Positions 1 through 11,850 of a stretch of DNA of 64,000 bases are shown here, piece by piece (within the stretch, counting starts at the first letter, position 1; each line of letters opens with the position of its first letter). The position numbers were made by a program, and so were the translations under genes. The notes under the pieces were generated by a model. The model had not been told where the DNA came from, did no database searches, and worked only from the letters and a program-made list of their open reading frames with translations. This DNA is from Notamacropus eugenii. Its lineage: Eukaryota > Chordata > Mammalia > Diprotodontia > Macropodidae. The stretch spans positions 28,837,712-28,901,711 of the forward strand of contig NC_092875.1 of NCBI RefSeq assembly GCF_028372415.1, given 5' to 3'.

Positions 1-700
1 ATGGTTGGAATGGGGAAGGATGAGCCAGGGTCACCAACCAGCAATTTATTACACTCATTGCATAGTCAAGAGAGGCTAAGAAGGTAAAGGTGATGGGACT
101 TGGCAACTGATTGTATATGGAGAGGGGGAGAATGGAGAAACAGAGCAGTTGAAGATGATGCCTTAGTTATAAACTTGGGTGACTGAGAGGATAGTGGTAC
201 CCTAGAAAGTTAAGAGGAAAATCAGGAAGAGGGGAGGCTTTGGGGGAGAGATAATGAACAGCTGTTGACATGTTGAGTTTAAGATGTCTATAGCACCTTG
301 ACTCAGATCTGTCCAATGGACAGTTGGAGATACGACCCTCAAGGTGAGACGAAAGGGTAGGGTGGGATAAGTAGACATGGGACTCATTAGTACAGAAATG
401 ATATTTGAGACCTTAGGGGCTGATGGGATCAGCAAGTGAGATAGTACAGAGGGAGAAGAGATGACCTGGGACAGAACCGTGGGGGCACCCATGAGAGCTA
501 AGAGGATAAACCAAAGGAGACTGCGAAAGAGCAGTGAGACAGGTAGGAATATTAGAACCGGGAGAGAGTGTCTGAAAACACAGAGAGAATTACCATTTCA
601 TCTTGCAGGGAACAGGAAGCCACAGGAGGTTTTAAGCTTTGAGCTGGCTTCAAGCTCCAGTTACTCTGGGGAGTTCTTTTCCAAACCCAAGGGGACTAAG
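1..700. repeat. possible old interspersed repeat, unclassified
   Basis: No gene is supported here. The 250-500 part, with phrases such as 'acagttggagatacg' and 'gacctgggacagaaccgtgg', resembles a dispersed mammalian repeat of the same general wording, but I cannot name the family. The short open frames have no coding character. Confidence 0.3.
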
Positions 701-904
701 TACCACTAAACACCACCAAGCCGACAAGAGGAGAAATGAGAACCCTGCTCTAAGGCTCATTTAAATTAGGATGGGGCCTCACTGGAGGGTACACTTGGAA
801 CACATTTGCTTCTCACCTCCACCCCCTTAAAAATCTGATTTTCTTCAACTCAAGCGGCCCTTCCAGAAGGAATATAATTTTCTCCCTCTCTCCTCTCCTA
901 GTTA

Positions 905-1300
905 TTAATGTTGTCTGTCTCTGTCTTCCTCTCCCATTCTCTTTCTCCACCCTTCTCTTCTCTCTCTCATTCTTTCCTTCTCTCCCCTCACTCCCCCTCT
1001 CTCATTCTTTCTCTTGGTCCCCTCATCTCTTTCTCTCTCTCAGCCTTTCTCTCTCTCTTCCATCTCTGTCTCTCTCTGTGGCTCTTTCTCTCTCCCTATC
1101 TTTTCCTTCCTTTCTCTCTCCTCTTTCTCCCCCTTTGTCTCTTTCTCTCATTCTTTATCCTCCTTTTTCCTTCACTCTCCCTTTCTCCCTCCTTTCTCAT
1201 TCTCTCACGCCTTCCCTCCTTTCTCTCCCTCCACCTCTCTCCCTCATTCTTTCTTTCCCATACTCTCTTCACACTCCCTCCCTCCCTCTGTCTTGTACTT
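905..1300. repeat. CT-rich low-complexity tract
   Basis: About 400 bases consist almost only of C and T on the plus strand (tctctctc, ccctcc, ttcctt). Long Ser/Leu/Pro or Arg/Glu reading frames across it are by-products of composition. Confidence 0.9.
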
Positions 1301-1394
1301 AGCTCTTTATATATTGCCACCTCCTTCCCTTATCCTCAGCACCTGGCACCTCCTAGTTGGCTTAAATCAAAAGAGTTGGATCAGAGGTGTTTAA

Positions 1395-1612
1395 ATACTC
1401 AGCCAGGGGCTGCAGGCTTGCCCATAACATTCCTAAGGATAGAAACCAGACTGAGCTGTAATTGGGAAATATAACAAATAAAAATGTGATAGAACATAGA
1501 TAATGTTACTATGTAGTTTCCTAAGTCAATAGAACCTGCAAGGATCCTTATGTACAGTCAGTGGGCTCCCATTTCTACTTGGGTTCAACACCACTGGCTT
1601 CTCTCACACTCC
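1395..1612. mobile_element. hAT-like non-autonomous DNA transposon fragment
   Basis: The text 'aattgggaaatataacaaataaaaatgtgatagaacatagataatg' is represented here and again near 33120-33245 and 59755-59870. The right end, 'gggttcaacaccactgg', reads in reverse as a CAGTGGTGTTGAAC-type hAT terminus. The family name is by eye. Confidence 0.5.
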
Positions 1613-2244
1613 TGAATTAGTGACAATTATATTTAGTAAAAGCACAGAAAATGATATACCTGAGCATCTTCAGAGGCCTCCTGGGGCATCTGTGATTTCA
1701 TCAAATGAGACTTCTGGTGAGGAACTGCCTCTCCCAGTGCACCATGGTGCTTGCTCTGTGATCTAGAATCTCAGAGAAATCACTTAACCTGCCCAGACTC
1801 CCCAAGACAACATGGGTCATAGGGAGGACTTGAACTCTGGTCTTCTTGACTCCCTTTGCCCACTACTAACATGGTGCTTCTGGCAGGATTCAAAGGCAGG
1901 TGCTTGGGGTCTCCACGGCCAGTCCACCAAACTATACCTGAAATGTGTGTGGCCAAAAGATGATTGTAATTATCCTCATTTTACAGACAAGAAAACCAAG
2001 GCATGGCTTGAGCACAGAAATAGGACATCTTTATCAAAAGATGACAAAATTAGAAATGGACAGAACCTCAGAGGCCATAGAGCCCATTCCTTTCATTTCG
2101 TGGAAGAAATTGAGGCACAGAGAGGTTATAGAATCGTTGAAAGGACTTTAGTGGCCACCTACCTTGACTCTCTCATCTTACCAAGGTCCAGATGGGTTAA
2201 GAGGATTTTGTGTAAGGTCACTGAGGACATTAGAGGCAGAGATG
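1613..2244. other. intron-like sequence, no gene seen
   Basis: Mostly unassigned. A weak antisense SINE remnant (cctcattttacagacaag, gaggcacagagaggttat) lies at about 1970-2130. The 161-codon frame starting at 1812 runs through this remnant and into the next SINE, so it is not a gene. Confidence 0.4.
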
Positions 2245-2515
2245 GGATACCAATAGCACAATGGATAGAGTGCCAGATTTACAGTCAGAAGGCTTGAGTT
2301 CAAATCTAGCCTCAGACTCTTACTAGCTGTGTGACCTTGGGGGAGTCGCTTAACCTCTATTTGCCTCTGTTTCCTCATCTGTAAAATGGGAATATTAAAT
2401 AGCAGCAGCTACCTCCCAGGGCTGTTGTGAGAATCAAATATTTGTAAAGCTCCCAGCATGGTACCTGGCGCATAGTAGGTACTTTATAAATATTATTCTT
2501 ACTACTATCATCATT
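2245..2515 (+). repeat. MIR-like CORE-SINE
   Basis: Near full length: tRNA-like head (gagttcaaatctagcctcag), CORE block (ttactagctgtgtgacc), 'cctcatctgtaaaatggg', and a tail ending in tataaatattattc. Confidence 0.85.
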
Positions 2516-3715
2516 TCGTCCTCCTACTCCAAATTCAGAGTTTGCTGCACTGAACCAAAGCTACGTGACTTTTCTGACCACTCCTTCTCAGTCTCCTTTG
2601 CTGGATTCTCCTCCAGATCAGGCCCTCTAACCAGAAGTGTCCTTCAGGGCTCTGTCCTGAGCTGTTTTCTCCCTCTATATGACTTCACCAGGTGATCTCA
2701 TCAGCTCCCATGGATTTAATTACCATGTCCGCTCATGATTCTCAAATCTATTTATCCAGCCCTATCTTCTGTCCTGACCTCCAGTCTTGCATCTCCAAGT
2801 CTTTTAGACATCTCAAAATAGATATGCAATAGACATTTTAAACACAACATGTCCAGAACAGAACTCGTGATCTGTCCCCCTAAACCCTCCCATCTTCCTA
2901 ACTTCTCCTTTACTGATGAGGGCACCATCATCCTCCCCATCCCCTCAGGCCTGCAACATAGGCGGCAGCGTTGATATCACTCTCCTCTATCTCTGAGCTG
3001 TCACCAAGGTCCTGTTGATTTTTCCTCTGTAACATCTCTTGACTGCCCTGCCTCCTTCTCTCCTCTGATACAGCCACACCCTGGTGCCAGCCCTCATCTC
3101 CTCCCACATGGACCACTGCAACAGCTGCCTGCTTCAGGCTTCTCCCCACTCCCATTTACCCTCCCTTCAACCACTAAAGGAATTTTCCTAAAGAACAGCT
3201 TTGACCATGTCATCTCCACCCCTGTTCTATAACCTGAAATGGTTCCCTCTTTATCTCCAAGACTAGATATAAAATCCTCATTTGGCCTTCAAAGCCTTTC
3301 AAAACTTGGCCCCTTTCTACCCCACCTTACTGCTGGATATGTACTCTTTGACTCAGTGACACTGGCCTCTGTTTCTGGAATGCTTTACCTCCTCAGCTGT
3401 CTCCTGGCTTCCTTCAAGTCTCTGCTAAGAAGCCTTTCCTAGGCCTTAATCTTAGGGTCTTCCCTGAGGCACTATGATTGTGGCCATTTTAATAAACTGT
3501 TCGGTTCTGCTTACATTACTCTGCATCAGTTCATACAAGTCTTCCCAAGTTTTATCTTGTCTGTATTTTTCTTGTACATAGTTGTTTGCATGTTCTCTCC
3601 CCCATTAGACTTGGAGCTCCTTGAGGGCAGGGAGTATTGTATTTTGCCTTTCTTTGTACCCCTAGCACTTAGTAAAGTGCCTGGCACATAGTAGGTGCCT
3701 ACTAAATACTAGTTC
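2516..3715 (+). mobile_element. CR1-clade LINE (L2/L3-like) remnant
   Basis: A long decayed LINE ending in the typical 3' wording: tggagctccttgagggcagg, a 'cctggcacatagtaggtgcc' motif and a terminal short repeat. Around 2640-2760 the plus strand still echoes the reverse-transcriptase region: a 'VLQGSVLS'-like stretch followed by a broken YADD neighbourhood (taccatgtccgctcatgat). Stops and frameshifts are frequent, so no protein is expected. Confidence 0.75.
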
Positions 3716-4535
3716 CCTGATTTTGCCCTCTCTGAACCTCAGTTTCTCCACTAGTAAAAAAAATACGGAAGTCACCTAATAAGGCTGTTGTAAGGAAGGT
3801 GTTTTGTATCAACTTTGTGACCAATAAAAGGGTGAGACTACATGATTTCTAAGGTTTTTACAGATGCAGAATCTGCTAAGTGCTTGAGGGTATAATAGCA
3901 TTTGAAAAGTATACTGGAAGTATTCTCCCAACTTGGCCTGACATTTGCTGCTCCCATACATTCATGGAGCTCATTCCACTGGGCTACAATGCACTCACTA
4001 CTACTCTCTTCTCCTCTCCACCTCTCAGAATATTTTCTCTTCTTCAAGGTGCTGCCTTCTCCAAGAAGTTTTCCTCAGTTTCTCCAGTTGAAAATTGTCT
4101 CTGTCCTCACATTTCCCGAGGACACTCTGTCTGGGTCTCTCATTTTGCTTCTATAACGTTGTACTTTATATTCTATCAGCTTACACACCGTATTCCCCCA
4201 TCCCTATAAGATGGCGGACTGGGATAACAGTTGTCTTTGCACCCAGTGTTTAATAATTAATTGGTGGTTGAATGGAATTGGAGCCTGAATAAAAGGGTCT
4301 CTTTCTCAGTTATCAACTATGTGTATATCTGTAATCAGAAACTCCCTCAGGTACTCCAAGTTGGTGGTTAGGCCAATGGTACCATCCCCTTTGAGATTAC
4401 CGTGCATTTTCTCTGTATACATCTTGTATGTAGAGAGTTATGCTGGGAGCTCCTTGAGAGCAGGAGCTGTCTTTTGCCTAGATTCCCAGCATACAGTAAG
4501 TGCTTAATAAATGCCTGTTGACTGATACTGGCTTA
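3716..4535 (+). repeat. SINE and L2 3'-end fragments
   Basis: 3716-3860 is a SINE 3' half (aacctcagtttctcc, aaggctgttgtaagg). 3940-4240 resembles L2 coding remnants (caaggtgctgccttctcc). 4390-4535 is an L2-type 3' end (gggagctccttgagagcagg, agtaagtgcttaataaatgcc). Confidence 0.55.
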
Positions 4536-4634
4536 TCTTCCATCCACCTCTAAATTCACCTCTCTGGTCAGTAAAGGAGACAACCGCATGAACGATGCAG
4601 ATCATCATCTCACCCTATGTGTTGTTACCCAAAA

Positions 4635-4825
4635 GATGATAATGATGATAATAACAACTACATAATTGCAAAACATTTTACATATGATATCTCATTTTAC
4701 AGATGAGGAAACAGAGACATTGAGATTTGCCCAGGGTCGTACATTTAGTAAGTGACTGAGGCAGGATTTGAACTCAGATTTCCTGGATTCTAAGTCAACA
4801 CACTCAACTCACTACGCCATGATTA
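4635..4825 (-). repeat. MIR-like CORE-SINE, antisense
   Basis: Reverse-orientation markers are present: cattttacagatgaggaaac, gaggcaggatttgaactcag, and a terminal 'actacgccatg' head. Confidence 0.8.
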
Positions 4826-4849
4826 TTCAAGATGGTAACAATGGTCCTT

Positions 4850-6110
4850 GAAACCTAGGAGTTATCCTGGACTGCTCACTTTCACTCAACCCCTATATCC
4901 AATATGGTGCCAAGGCCCATCAATCCACCCCACAGTGGAGACCCCTATCACCTCATGCCTGCCCTATTGCAATACCTCTTGGGGAAGAGGTCTGCCAGTC
5001 CAGTCCATCCTCCATTGAACTTTCAAACTGACCTTTCCAAAGGGCAGGTCCCATCATGCCATACTCCTTCTCCCAATTAATAAACTCCAGTGGCTCCATA
5101 TCAACCCCAGGATGAAATACAAAATCCTCTGGCATTCAAAGCCCTTCAGAGCTGGCCCCCTCCTACATTTCCAGTCTTCTTACCCCTTACTCACCAGCAT
5201 GTATTCTCTGATCCAGTGACACTGGCCTACTGGCTGTCCCACAAACAAGACATTCCATCTCCTGGCTCTACCATTTGCTCTGGCTGAACCCTCTGCCTAG
5301 AACACTATCCCTCCTCTGCTCTGCCCATTGACCTCCCTGGCTTCCTTCCAGTCCCAACTAAAAGCTCACCTCCTACAGGAAGCCTTCCCTAACCCCTCTT
5401 CATTCCAGAGCCTTCCCTCTGTTAATTATTTCCTCCGTGTATATGGCTTATTAGTACTTATTTTCTTGCATGCTGTCTCCCCCATTAGATTATAAGCTCC
5501 CTTATATGACCTGATGCTGAGTGAAAGGAGCAGAACCAGGAGAACTTTATGCACAGCAACAACCACAGTGTGTGAGAGTTTTTTCTGGTAGACTTAGATT
5601 TTTGTAATAACACAAGAACTTCTGAAAAAAAAAAAAATCCCAATGGTGGACCTCAAGGCAAAATGCCTTCCACACTCAGAGAGAGAAATATGGAAGTCAC
5701 TCACATAATGTAGCAGATCATGTTTGTGTATGTGTATCTGTTTGTGTATCATGTTCTGATTTGTTATACGGATTCTTTCATTTATCTTAGTCTGACTACA
5801 TAGCATGACTATAGTGAAAATATACTCAATAGGAAAGTATATGTAGAATCTATACAGAATTGTATGCAGTCGTGGGGAGGGAGGGAGGTAGTGGGGGGTG
5901 GGTGGGGAGGGATAAAATCGCAATTGTATGGCAATGATTGTTAAACATTAAAAAAATAAAAAAATTAATAAAAAAAAAAATAAAAAAAAAAGATTATAAG
6001 CTCCTTGAGGACAGGAACTGACTTTTGCCTCTTTTTGTATCTTCAGAGCCTAGCACAATGCCTGGCACATACTAGATCCTTAGTGAATGCTCGTCGATTG
6101 ACTGACTGGT
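4850..6110 (+). mobile_element. L2/L3-like LINE 3' portion, split by an L1
   Basis: The LINE runs from about 4850 to 5500 and resumes at 5991 or later, ending with 'gcctggcacatactagatcc' and a terminal tgactgactgg. The same 14 bases occur on both sides of the inserted L1, so the two halves were once contiguous. Confidence 0.75.
5501..5990 (+). mobile_element. 5'-truncated L1 insertion with target-site duplication
   Basis: Contains the L1 3' end (ctgatgctgagtgaaagg, agaaccaggagaac), a 3' UTR with a G-rich patch at 5875-5910, and an A-rich tail. It is bracketed by a perfect 14-base duplication, agattataagctcc, at 5487-5500 and 5991-6004. The host is the L2/L3-like LINE. Confidence 0.9.
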
Positions 6111-6244
6111 CCAGGGTGAGCCTGTCTGTGCTTGAATCCTTCCCAGACGGTGCATTCTCTTTTGGAAATCAAGCATCTCTAAAAGAGTTCTGGTTCTGGG
6201 ACAAAATCCTTTCCTGTCCTCTCTTCTCATATCATTTAAAGCCC

Positions 6245-6520
6245 TGGGGCAGAGAGAAGGCTAAAAAGATGTACTGTTGTGTGGTGAAAGAGCTAGTGCT
6301 GGAGTTGCAGGACCTGGATTCAAATCCTGACTGGCCTTTCTTCTAGACTCAGCTCAAATGTTACCTTCAAGCAAGCAAGCAACACTTATTAATCACCTGT
6401 TATCTGCCAGGCAGTGTGCTAAGGTTAGGGGATACAAAAAGAGGTAAAAGATAGTCTTTGCCCTTGAGGAGCTCACAATCTAAAGAGAGACCTTGCCAGG
6501 TCCCTCCAGCTGCTAATGCT
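6245..6520. repeat. SINE head and old unclassified repeat
   Basis: 6255-6345 is a tRNA-like SINE head (ctggattcaaatcctgactgg). 6375-6495 carries the dispersed phrase 'aggggatacaaaaagaggta ... cccttgaggagctcacaatc', also seen at 13960, 46330, 63310 and 63640. The family was not determined. Confidence 0.45.
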
Positions 6521-6534
6521 TTTCCACTCTGAGC

Positions 6535-6785
6535 TTTGTTGATGTTGAGTCGTTTTCAGTCATGTTCAAGTCTTCATGACTCCATTTAGGGTTTTCTTGG
6601 CAAAGATACTGGAGAGGTTTACCATTTCCTTCTCCTTTGATAGATGAGGAAACAGAAACAAACAGCATTAAGTGACTTGCTCAGGGTCACAGCTAGGAAA
6701 CGTTACAGGCCATATTTGAACTTAGAAAGACAAGTCTTCCTGACTTCAAGTCCACTGTATCCACTGCGCCATCCTACCTTCCATC
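6535..6785 (-). repeat. Mar-1-like CORE-SINE, antisense
   Basis: Reads from the RTE-type tail (gtcgttttcagtcatg, catgactccatttagggttt, cttggcaaagatactggag) through the antisense CORE to the head (ccactgtatccactgcgcc). This marsupial SINE design recurs throughout the window. Confidence 0.85.
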
Positions 6786-6789
6786 TATT

Positions 6790-7135
6790 CAGCAGTTTCT
6801 AAGAGGCATCATGATGTGGCCTGATAGGAAGACCTGGGTTTAAATCCTGCCTCAGATACTTACTAATAGGAGCTGTGAGCTCTAAGTCTAGAAGCCCATG
6901 GTCTTGTGCTTTCCAATTTATGTACATGTTGCCTCTCCCACTAGAATGTAAGCTTCTTTCCCTTCTTTCCTTCCTTCCTTCCTTCCTTCCTTCCTTCCTT
7001 CCTTCCTTCCTTCCTTCCTTCCTTCCTTCCGTCCTTCCTTCCTTCCTTTCTTCTTTCTTTCCTTCTCTCTTTGTTGTCTTTTTACTCCCTGTAAAAAGGT
7101 ACACAGTAAACACTTAATAAATGTTTGTGAGTGAA
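6790..7135 (+). repeat. SINE head, then an L2 3' end holding a TTCC microsatellite
   Basis: 6795-6870 is a SINE head (ctgggtttaaatcctgcctc). 6925-6960 and 7090-7135 are the two sides of an L2-like 3' end (actagaatgtaagc; aaacacttaataaatgtttg). The tetranucleotide tract has expanded inside the L2 end. Confidence 0.6.
6957..7068 (+). repeat. (TTCC)n microsatellite
   Basis: About 22 TTCC units, mostly uninterrupted, with CTTT variants at the edges. Confidence 0.95.
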
Positions 7136-7139
7136 TAAT

Positions 7140-7476
7140 GATTGACCTGGAGTTGAAGTCAGAAGGACCAATTTACTACTTACTACCTATAAGACCTTGG
7201 CCAAGTCACCCGACCTCAGTAGGCCTCAGTTTCCTCTCCTGTAAAATAAGGGTCCCGGGACATTCAGAATCTTTTTGGTGTCCTGGATCCCTCTGGCAGT
7301 CTGGTGAAGCCTATGGATTTCTTCTCAGAATAGTATTTTTAAATAATGGAAGGACAAACTAAATTTCAGTTAAGACTTTAGTACAAATAAAGATGCAGTT
7401 TTTTGGGGGTTTTTTTTTGCATCCAAGTTCACAGACTCCCTGAAATCTATCTATAGATGCCAGGTTAAGAACTCCT
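7140..7476 (+). repeat. SINE fragment and hAT-like element
   Basis: 7140-7250 is a SINE piece (cctcagtttcctctcctg). About 7275-7476 reads 'ctctggcagtctggtgaagc' and ends 'aggttaagaactcctg', the wording of a MER-type hAT fragment. A relative lies in the opposite sense near 61860-61985. Confidence 0.5.
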
Positions 7477-8294
7477 GGATTAGATGGTCTTTAAAATCCG
7501 TTCAAGCCCTAAATAATTCTATGATCCCAACTATGTGGCCCTAGGGAGGAAACCCCATCCCCTCTCCCCCCAGCCTCAGTTCCCTTCTCTGTAAAATGGG
7601 GATCTAAACCCTTGCACTCCTCCCCCCTCAGGCTTGTGCTAAGAGGAAAACTCTATAGAAATCAGAGTTCTCTTTAAAGGGCTTCAATCCTTTGGATCTG
7701 TTTCTGGGGCTGGGTTTTGCCAGAGCAAGCTGGCAGATGGTCCCCAGGGCCGAGTTCGAGGCTCCTTGTACCCATGGGAATAGCAAAGCAGAGATGAGAA
7801 GTCAGCCTACTACAAACAGCCTATCATGTGAAGACCTGAGCTGTCTCTCCATCATCCTCATTGGCTCAGGCCCTGTTTATTTAAAACTTACCGTCAAAAT
7901 TAACAGGGCGTACCCACGTGCTCCAGCAACAGCCCCTGGTACATGGTGTAGTTGAGACAAACAGATCTCTGTGTCCCTGGGACTTGGGGAGAGGGTAATT
8001 ATAAGGTGTTGACGGTTAAGCTCTAAATGGCCTGGGATACAATTCTCTCTCAAGAGCCTAAGGCTGCCTTTCCCTTGCCGTCCCATTCCAAGAAAGGGCT
8101 CGAAACCCCCATGCACCCCTCCTGTCACCACTGCACTCCTAGCAGCTTCTCTATCTCAGCTGGTATAGCCTGGCCAAGGAGGATCTCCAAGCACCCAGAG
8201 AGGCAGCTTGAAAAAATGATGAAATCAGATATAGACAGAGTGAATGGATGAAGAAACAAAGGGTAAGGAGTCCCAGTTGGACATGGGGTCAGAG
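7477..8294. other. intronic sequence, mostly not repeat-like
   Basis: A SINE fragment lies at about 7530-7640 (gcctcagttcccttctctg). From about 7650 to 8240 I recognise neither a repeat nor an exon. It may be single-copy RNFT2 intron. Confidence 0.4.
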
Positions 8295-8490
8295 GACCTA
8301 GATGCAGAGAACAGAGCTAGAAGAGGCTTTAGGGGTTATCTAGTTCCTCTGACCCCTTCATTTTATACATGAAGAGACTGATGCCCAGACAGTTCAAGTG
8401 ACTTGCCTGAGGTTTCACAGGCACTATGAGGGATCTGAGGTCTCTGACTTCAAACCCAGTGTGTCTTCCACCGCCCTGAGTGCCCACTCC
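8295..8490 (-). repeat. MIR-like SINE, antisense
   Basis: Markers: gggttatctagttcctctg, cattttatacatgaagagac, gacttgcctgaggtttcac, acttcaaacccagtgtg. Confidence 0.7.
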
Positions 8491-9064
8491 AGTTGTTTGT
8501 AACTGGAAACAATCCCTCGGTAAGCCTCTTTTATCAGAAACTGGAGTGACAAAGGAGATAGTAGTGGGAGATATCAAGGGATTCTTAGACAAAGAAACTG
8601 AAAAAAGTGGGAGCTTGTAGTAATTGGCCTGTTTTTCTCAGCATATTAGGGAGGTGAAGTTTTCAGCTGAGGGTATGGAAGGAGAGAAGAAAAGGTCTAC
8701 AACAGCCTCTGTGGGGACAGAGAATTAGGAAGAAGTCAAGGATCGCCTTGATGCAGCTAGAGCCCAGTTGAGGTTGGATAACACTCATTTGTCTTGGAGC
8801 CAGACCTCTGTGTTGCTCCAGTCAGCATCTCCTCCCTCTTTGCCCTTAATCCCACCTATAGTACCATGCATATTGTACACCTCTAAGATCCCTGCTAGGA
8901 CCCTCAGTCTCTCTGCCCAGCTCCTGTCTCACTAGTGAGGAAACTGAGGCTTACTGAGGGATTAATAGTCTCCCATTCATTCACTGCTCACTTCTGCCCT
9001 AGATAATCCTGCTCTTCCTGATAGGCTCAGCCTGAATACCACATCCCACCATCACCATCATCCT
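8491..9064. other. no recognisable feature
   Basis: I see no exon and no clear repeat beyond a short antisense SINE trace near 8935 (gaggaaactgaggcttactg). Confidence 0.4.
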
Positions 9065-9480
9065 AGACAGTATTTATTTAGGGCTTTAAGGATGGCCCTT
9101 TCCACAGATTATCTCATTGATCCCTACAATCCTGTGAGGTAAGGGCTATTATTATTCCCATTTGATAGATGAGCAAACCCAGGCTGAAGGAAATTGTTCA
9201 GACTTGCTCAGAGTCACACAGCTGGTAAGCGTCTGAGGCCAGATTCAAACTCTTGTCTACCCTGAATCTAAGCCCAGCATTCAATCCACCAGGCACCGCT
9301 AGCTACCACTGTCCTCTCTCCCCAGACTCCCTTGTGTTTACTCAGTGTATTCATGCATTTTTTTGTATTGTTGGCCCCAACAGAATGTAAACTCCCCGAG
9401 GTTAGGGATGGCTTAATTTTTATCTGTCTTGTTCCAGTGCCTGTCACATAGCAGGAATTTAATGAATTTGATTAAGTTTA
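9065..9480. repeat. antisense MIR-like SINE followed by an L2 3' end
   Basis: 9065-9310 is an antisense SINE (attatctcattgatccctac, gagtcacacagctggtaagc). 9320-9470 is an L2-type 3' end (agaatgtaaactccccgagg, cagtgcctgtcacatagcag). Confidence 0.7.
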
Positions 9481-10339
9481 ATTAAAAATTAAATTGATCT
9501 AATCAATTAAACTTGATTAAATAAATTTGATTAATTTTGGATAATAAATTTGATAAAGTTGACTGAGAGAATGAACAGAATGGACTTAACTCATGCCTGC
9601 TAGTAAACAAGAACGGTGGGCTGTCTATACTCTCAGTCTAGCCCTTGGCCACTGGGCAGGCGGAGCACTAGCTAAAGAAAGGCCCAGGGCCCTCCTTCCA
9701 GAAGGGAGAAGGGGAAGTGGACATTCAAGAGTTACCTTGGGGAATGGGCTCACTTTCCTAATAATCATCTAACTGCAGAAGAGCAACGTGCTCACCACTT
9801 ATCCACCTAATTAATTCCCTGGGTGCCTCACAACACTGGCTGCTATGATATCCCCATAACATGGATTGGGAAAGTGAGGCAGTAAGGTATACCTGAAGAA
9901 AACCAAGTGGAGAATCTGAAAAGGAAGGTTTTGGTCTGTGTGACCTCGGGTAAGTCATTCATGTCTACAGGCCTCAGTTTCCTCTTCTGTAAAGATATGG
10001 GCACAAGCTTGATCTTCATGACTCCCAAGGTGGATTCTAGTCTTGAAGGGCTATGGACAAGGGGGGGTAGGATGCCAAGTTCTATGGAGAGACTTGGGGT
10101 CTCAGAAGCGATCTTAGAGGCCAGGCCTCTGGCTCTAAATGTGGGATACCAAACCCTTTGCTTTCTCAGAGGGGAAGAAGGTGTGTTGGGCCAGCCAATT
10201 CTCAAAATGCCTGGACAAGTCCATCAATATCCAGGGTTTGACAGGCATCTATTCCAGACCATCTGTAACATACAATCTTAGACAGGTCACAAGGCGACAC
10301 GGCGAGATGAAGGCCCAAAGTCATTGAGACAGGACTTGC
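9481..10339. other. AT-rich patch and unassigned intron
   Basis: 9470-9560 alternates aattaaattgat-type words. 9935-10005 is a small SINE fragment (caggcctcagtttcctcttc). The rest shows neither a repeat nor an exon. Confidence 0.4.
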
Positions 10340-11155
10340 ATAAGTTATTTCTGTTTGTTTCGTCTTTGTATTCCCAGTACTTAGCACAATGCCTGGCACT
10401 CAGTAAGTTCTCATGAAACACTTGTTGATTGATCGATACATCAGTACATTCATGCCTTTTACCTATGTTATCATCCCATTTTATAGCTGAGGTCCAAAGA
10501 GGTGAAATGATTTAATATGTTGGTTCACACAGCAGCTAATGTTGGAGGCAGCCAGGTAGTGCAGCGGACAGAGTACTGGCCTGGGAGTCCAGAAGAGCTA
10601 AGACGGAATCCGGATTCAGACACTTACTAACTTTGTGACCCTAGCGGAGTCCCTTAACTTTGGCCTTGTTTCATCCTCGGTAAAATGGGAATGATAATGT
10701 CGGCCTCTCATTTGGGTGTTGTCTCTCCCATTATTTTGTAAGTCCCTTGAGGGCAGGAGCTATTTTGGCCTTTCTTTGTATCCCCAAGAGCTTAGCACAG
10801 CATGTGGGACATTACAGGCTCTTAATAAATGCTTGTTCACTTGACTTGCGAGAATCAAACGAGATGACATATGTAAAGGTTTTTGAAAAATTTAAAATAA
10901 TATATGAACATGAGTTATGATTACCACATTATTATATTAGGTATTATCATGTTATTGTTACATTATTGTAACATATTATATTAATTATTATATTATGTAA
11001 CATATATATTATATTAAAAATGTTATTACAACGTTATTACTTATACATTATTATCATTACAATCACTATTAAAATTATTATTAATATAATTCACTGGGGT
11101 AGGATTTGAACTCATGTCTTCCTGACTCCAGGACCAGCCTTGCCATCCAGGTCCC
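10340..11155 (+). repeat. nested L2 3' ends and SINE with AT-rich tail
   Basis: 10345-10440 is an L2 3' end. 10546-10720 is a SINE that stops at 'tttgggtgttg'. 10721-10847 is another L2-type 3' end (cccttgagggcaggagc). SINE wording then resumes at 10848 (agaatcaaacgagatgac), so the L2-like piece sits inside the SINE. 10900-11080 is AT-rich, and 11095-11155 is an antisense SINE head. Confidence 0.6.
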
Positions 11156-11239
11156 CTATTTTATAGTGAAAACTGTAACAGAAAGTGAACACAAGAGAGG
11201 GGAAGGGGCTTCTTCCACTGGAAGGAATAGCTCTCAAAG

Positions 11240-11425
11240 TCACAGGATGATAACAGGCATAAAACTAGGCCTGGAAAGAGCCTTAGAAGCCATCCCTCTC
11301 ATTTTACACCTAAGGAAACTGAGTCTCAGAGAGGATGACTCGCCCAAAGCAGGAAATAAGCACCAGAAGGAGGATTTGAACCCAGGTTCTCTGAGTCCAC
11401 ACCAATGTTCTTTCCAAAATGGGAC
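11240..11425 (-). repeat. MIR-like SINE, antisense
   Basis: Markers: ctaggcctggaaagagcc, ccctctcattttacaccta, aggatttgaacccaggttc. Confidence 0.75.
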
Positions 11426-11520
11426 TTTCTGATTCCAAATCCAGTCTTTGTATTTATCTAGCATCACCACTTAGTAGAGATCTACAATGAAAATAAGGAA
11501 TACATAGGAAGGCTGCTTCT

Positions 11521-11850
11521 ACAATGGCAGATAATAGGCACTGGACCCCATCACCAAGCAGATTCTAGCCACTGAACCTCATCATTGACAACAGGAGATT
11601 CTAGGCAGTGGACCCCATCATTGACAATGGCAGATTCTAGCCACTGGACCCCATCACCAAGAAGAGTAGATTCTAGGCAATGGACCCCATCACCAAGAAT
11701 GGTAGATTCTAGGCACTGGACCCCATCACCGACAATGGCAGATTCTAGCCACTGGATCCTATCACCAAGAACGGTGGATCCTAGGTACCTAACCCCATCG
11801 CTGATGATGGCAGATTCTCGGCACTGGACCTCATCACCTCCCCATGTGGT
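11521..11850 (+). repeat. 36-bp minisatellite, about eight copies
   Basis: The unit is built around 'ggcagattctagccactgga' followed by 'ccccatcaccaagaat', 36 bases in all. Copies differ at scattered sites and alternate 'ccaagaa' with 'ttgacaa' endings. Because 36 is a multiple of three, reading frames stay open on both strands across the array. That explains the 116- and 137-codon frames here, which are not genes. Confidence 0.9.

Noticed and set aside
908..1474. 188-codon Ser/Leu-rich frame
   Set aside because: It comes from CT-rich low-complexity DNA, with similar frames in all three phases.
11521..11850. CRISPR-like regular repeats (also the 33-bp arrays)
   Set aside because: Units are contiguous with no unique spacers, there are no cas genes, and the setting is a vertebrate intron.
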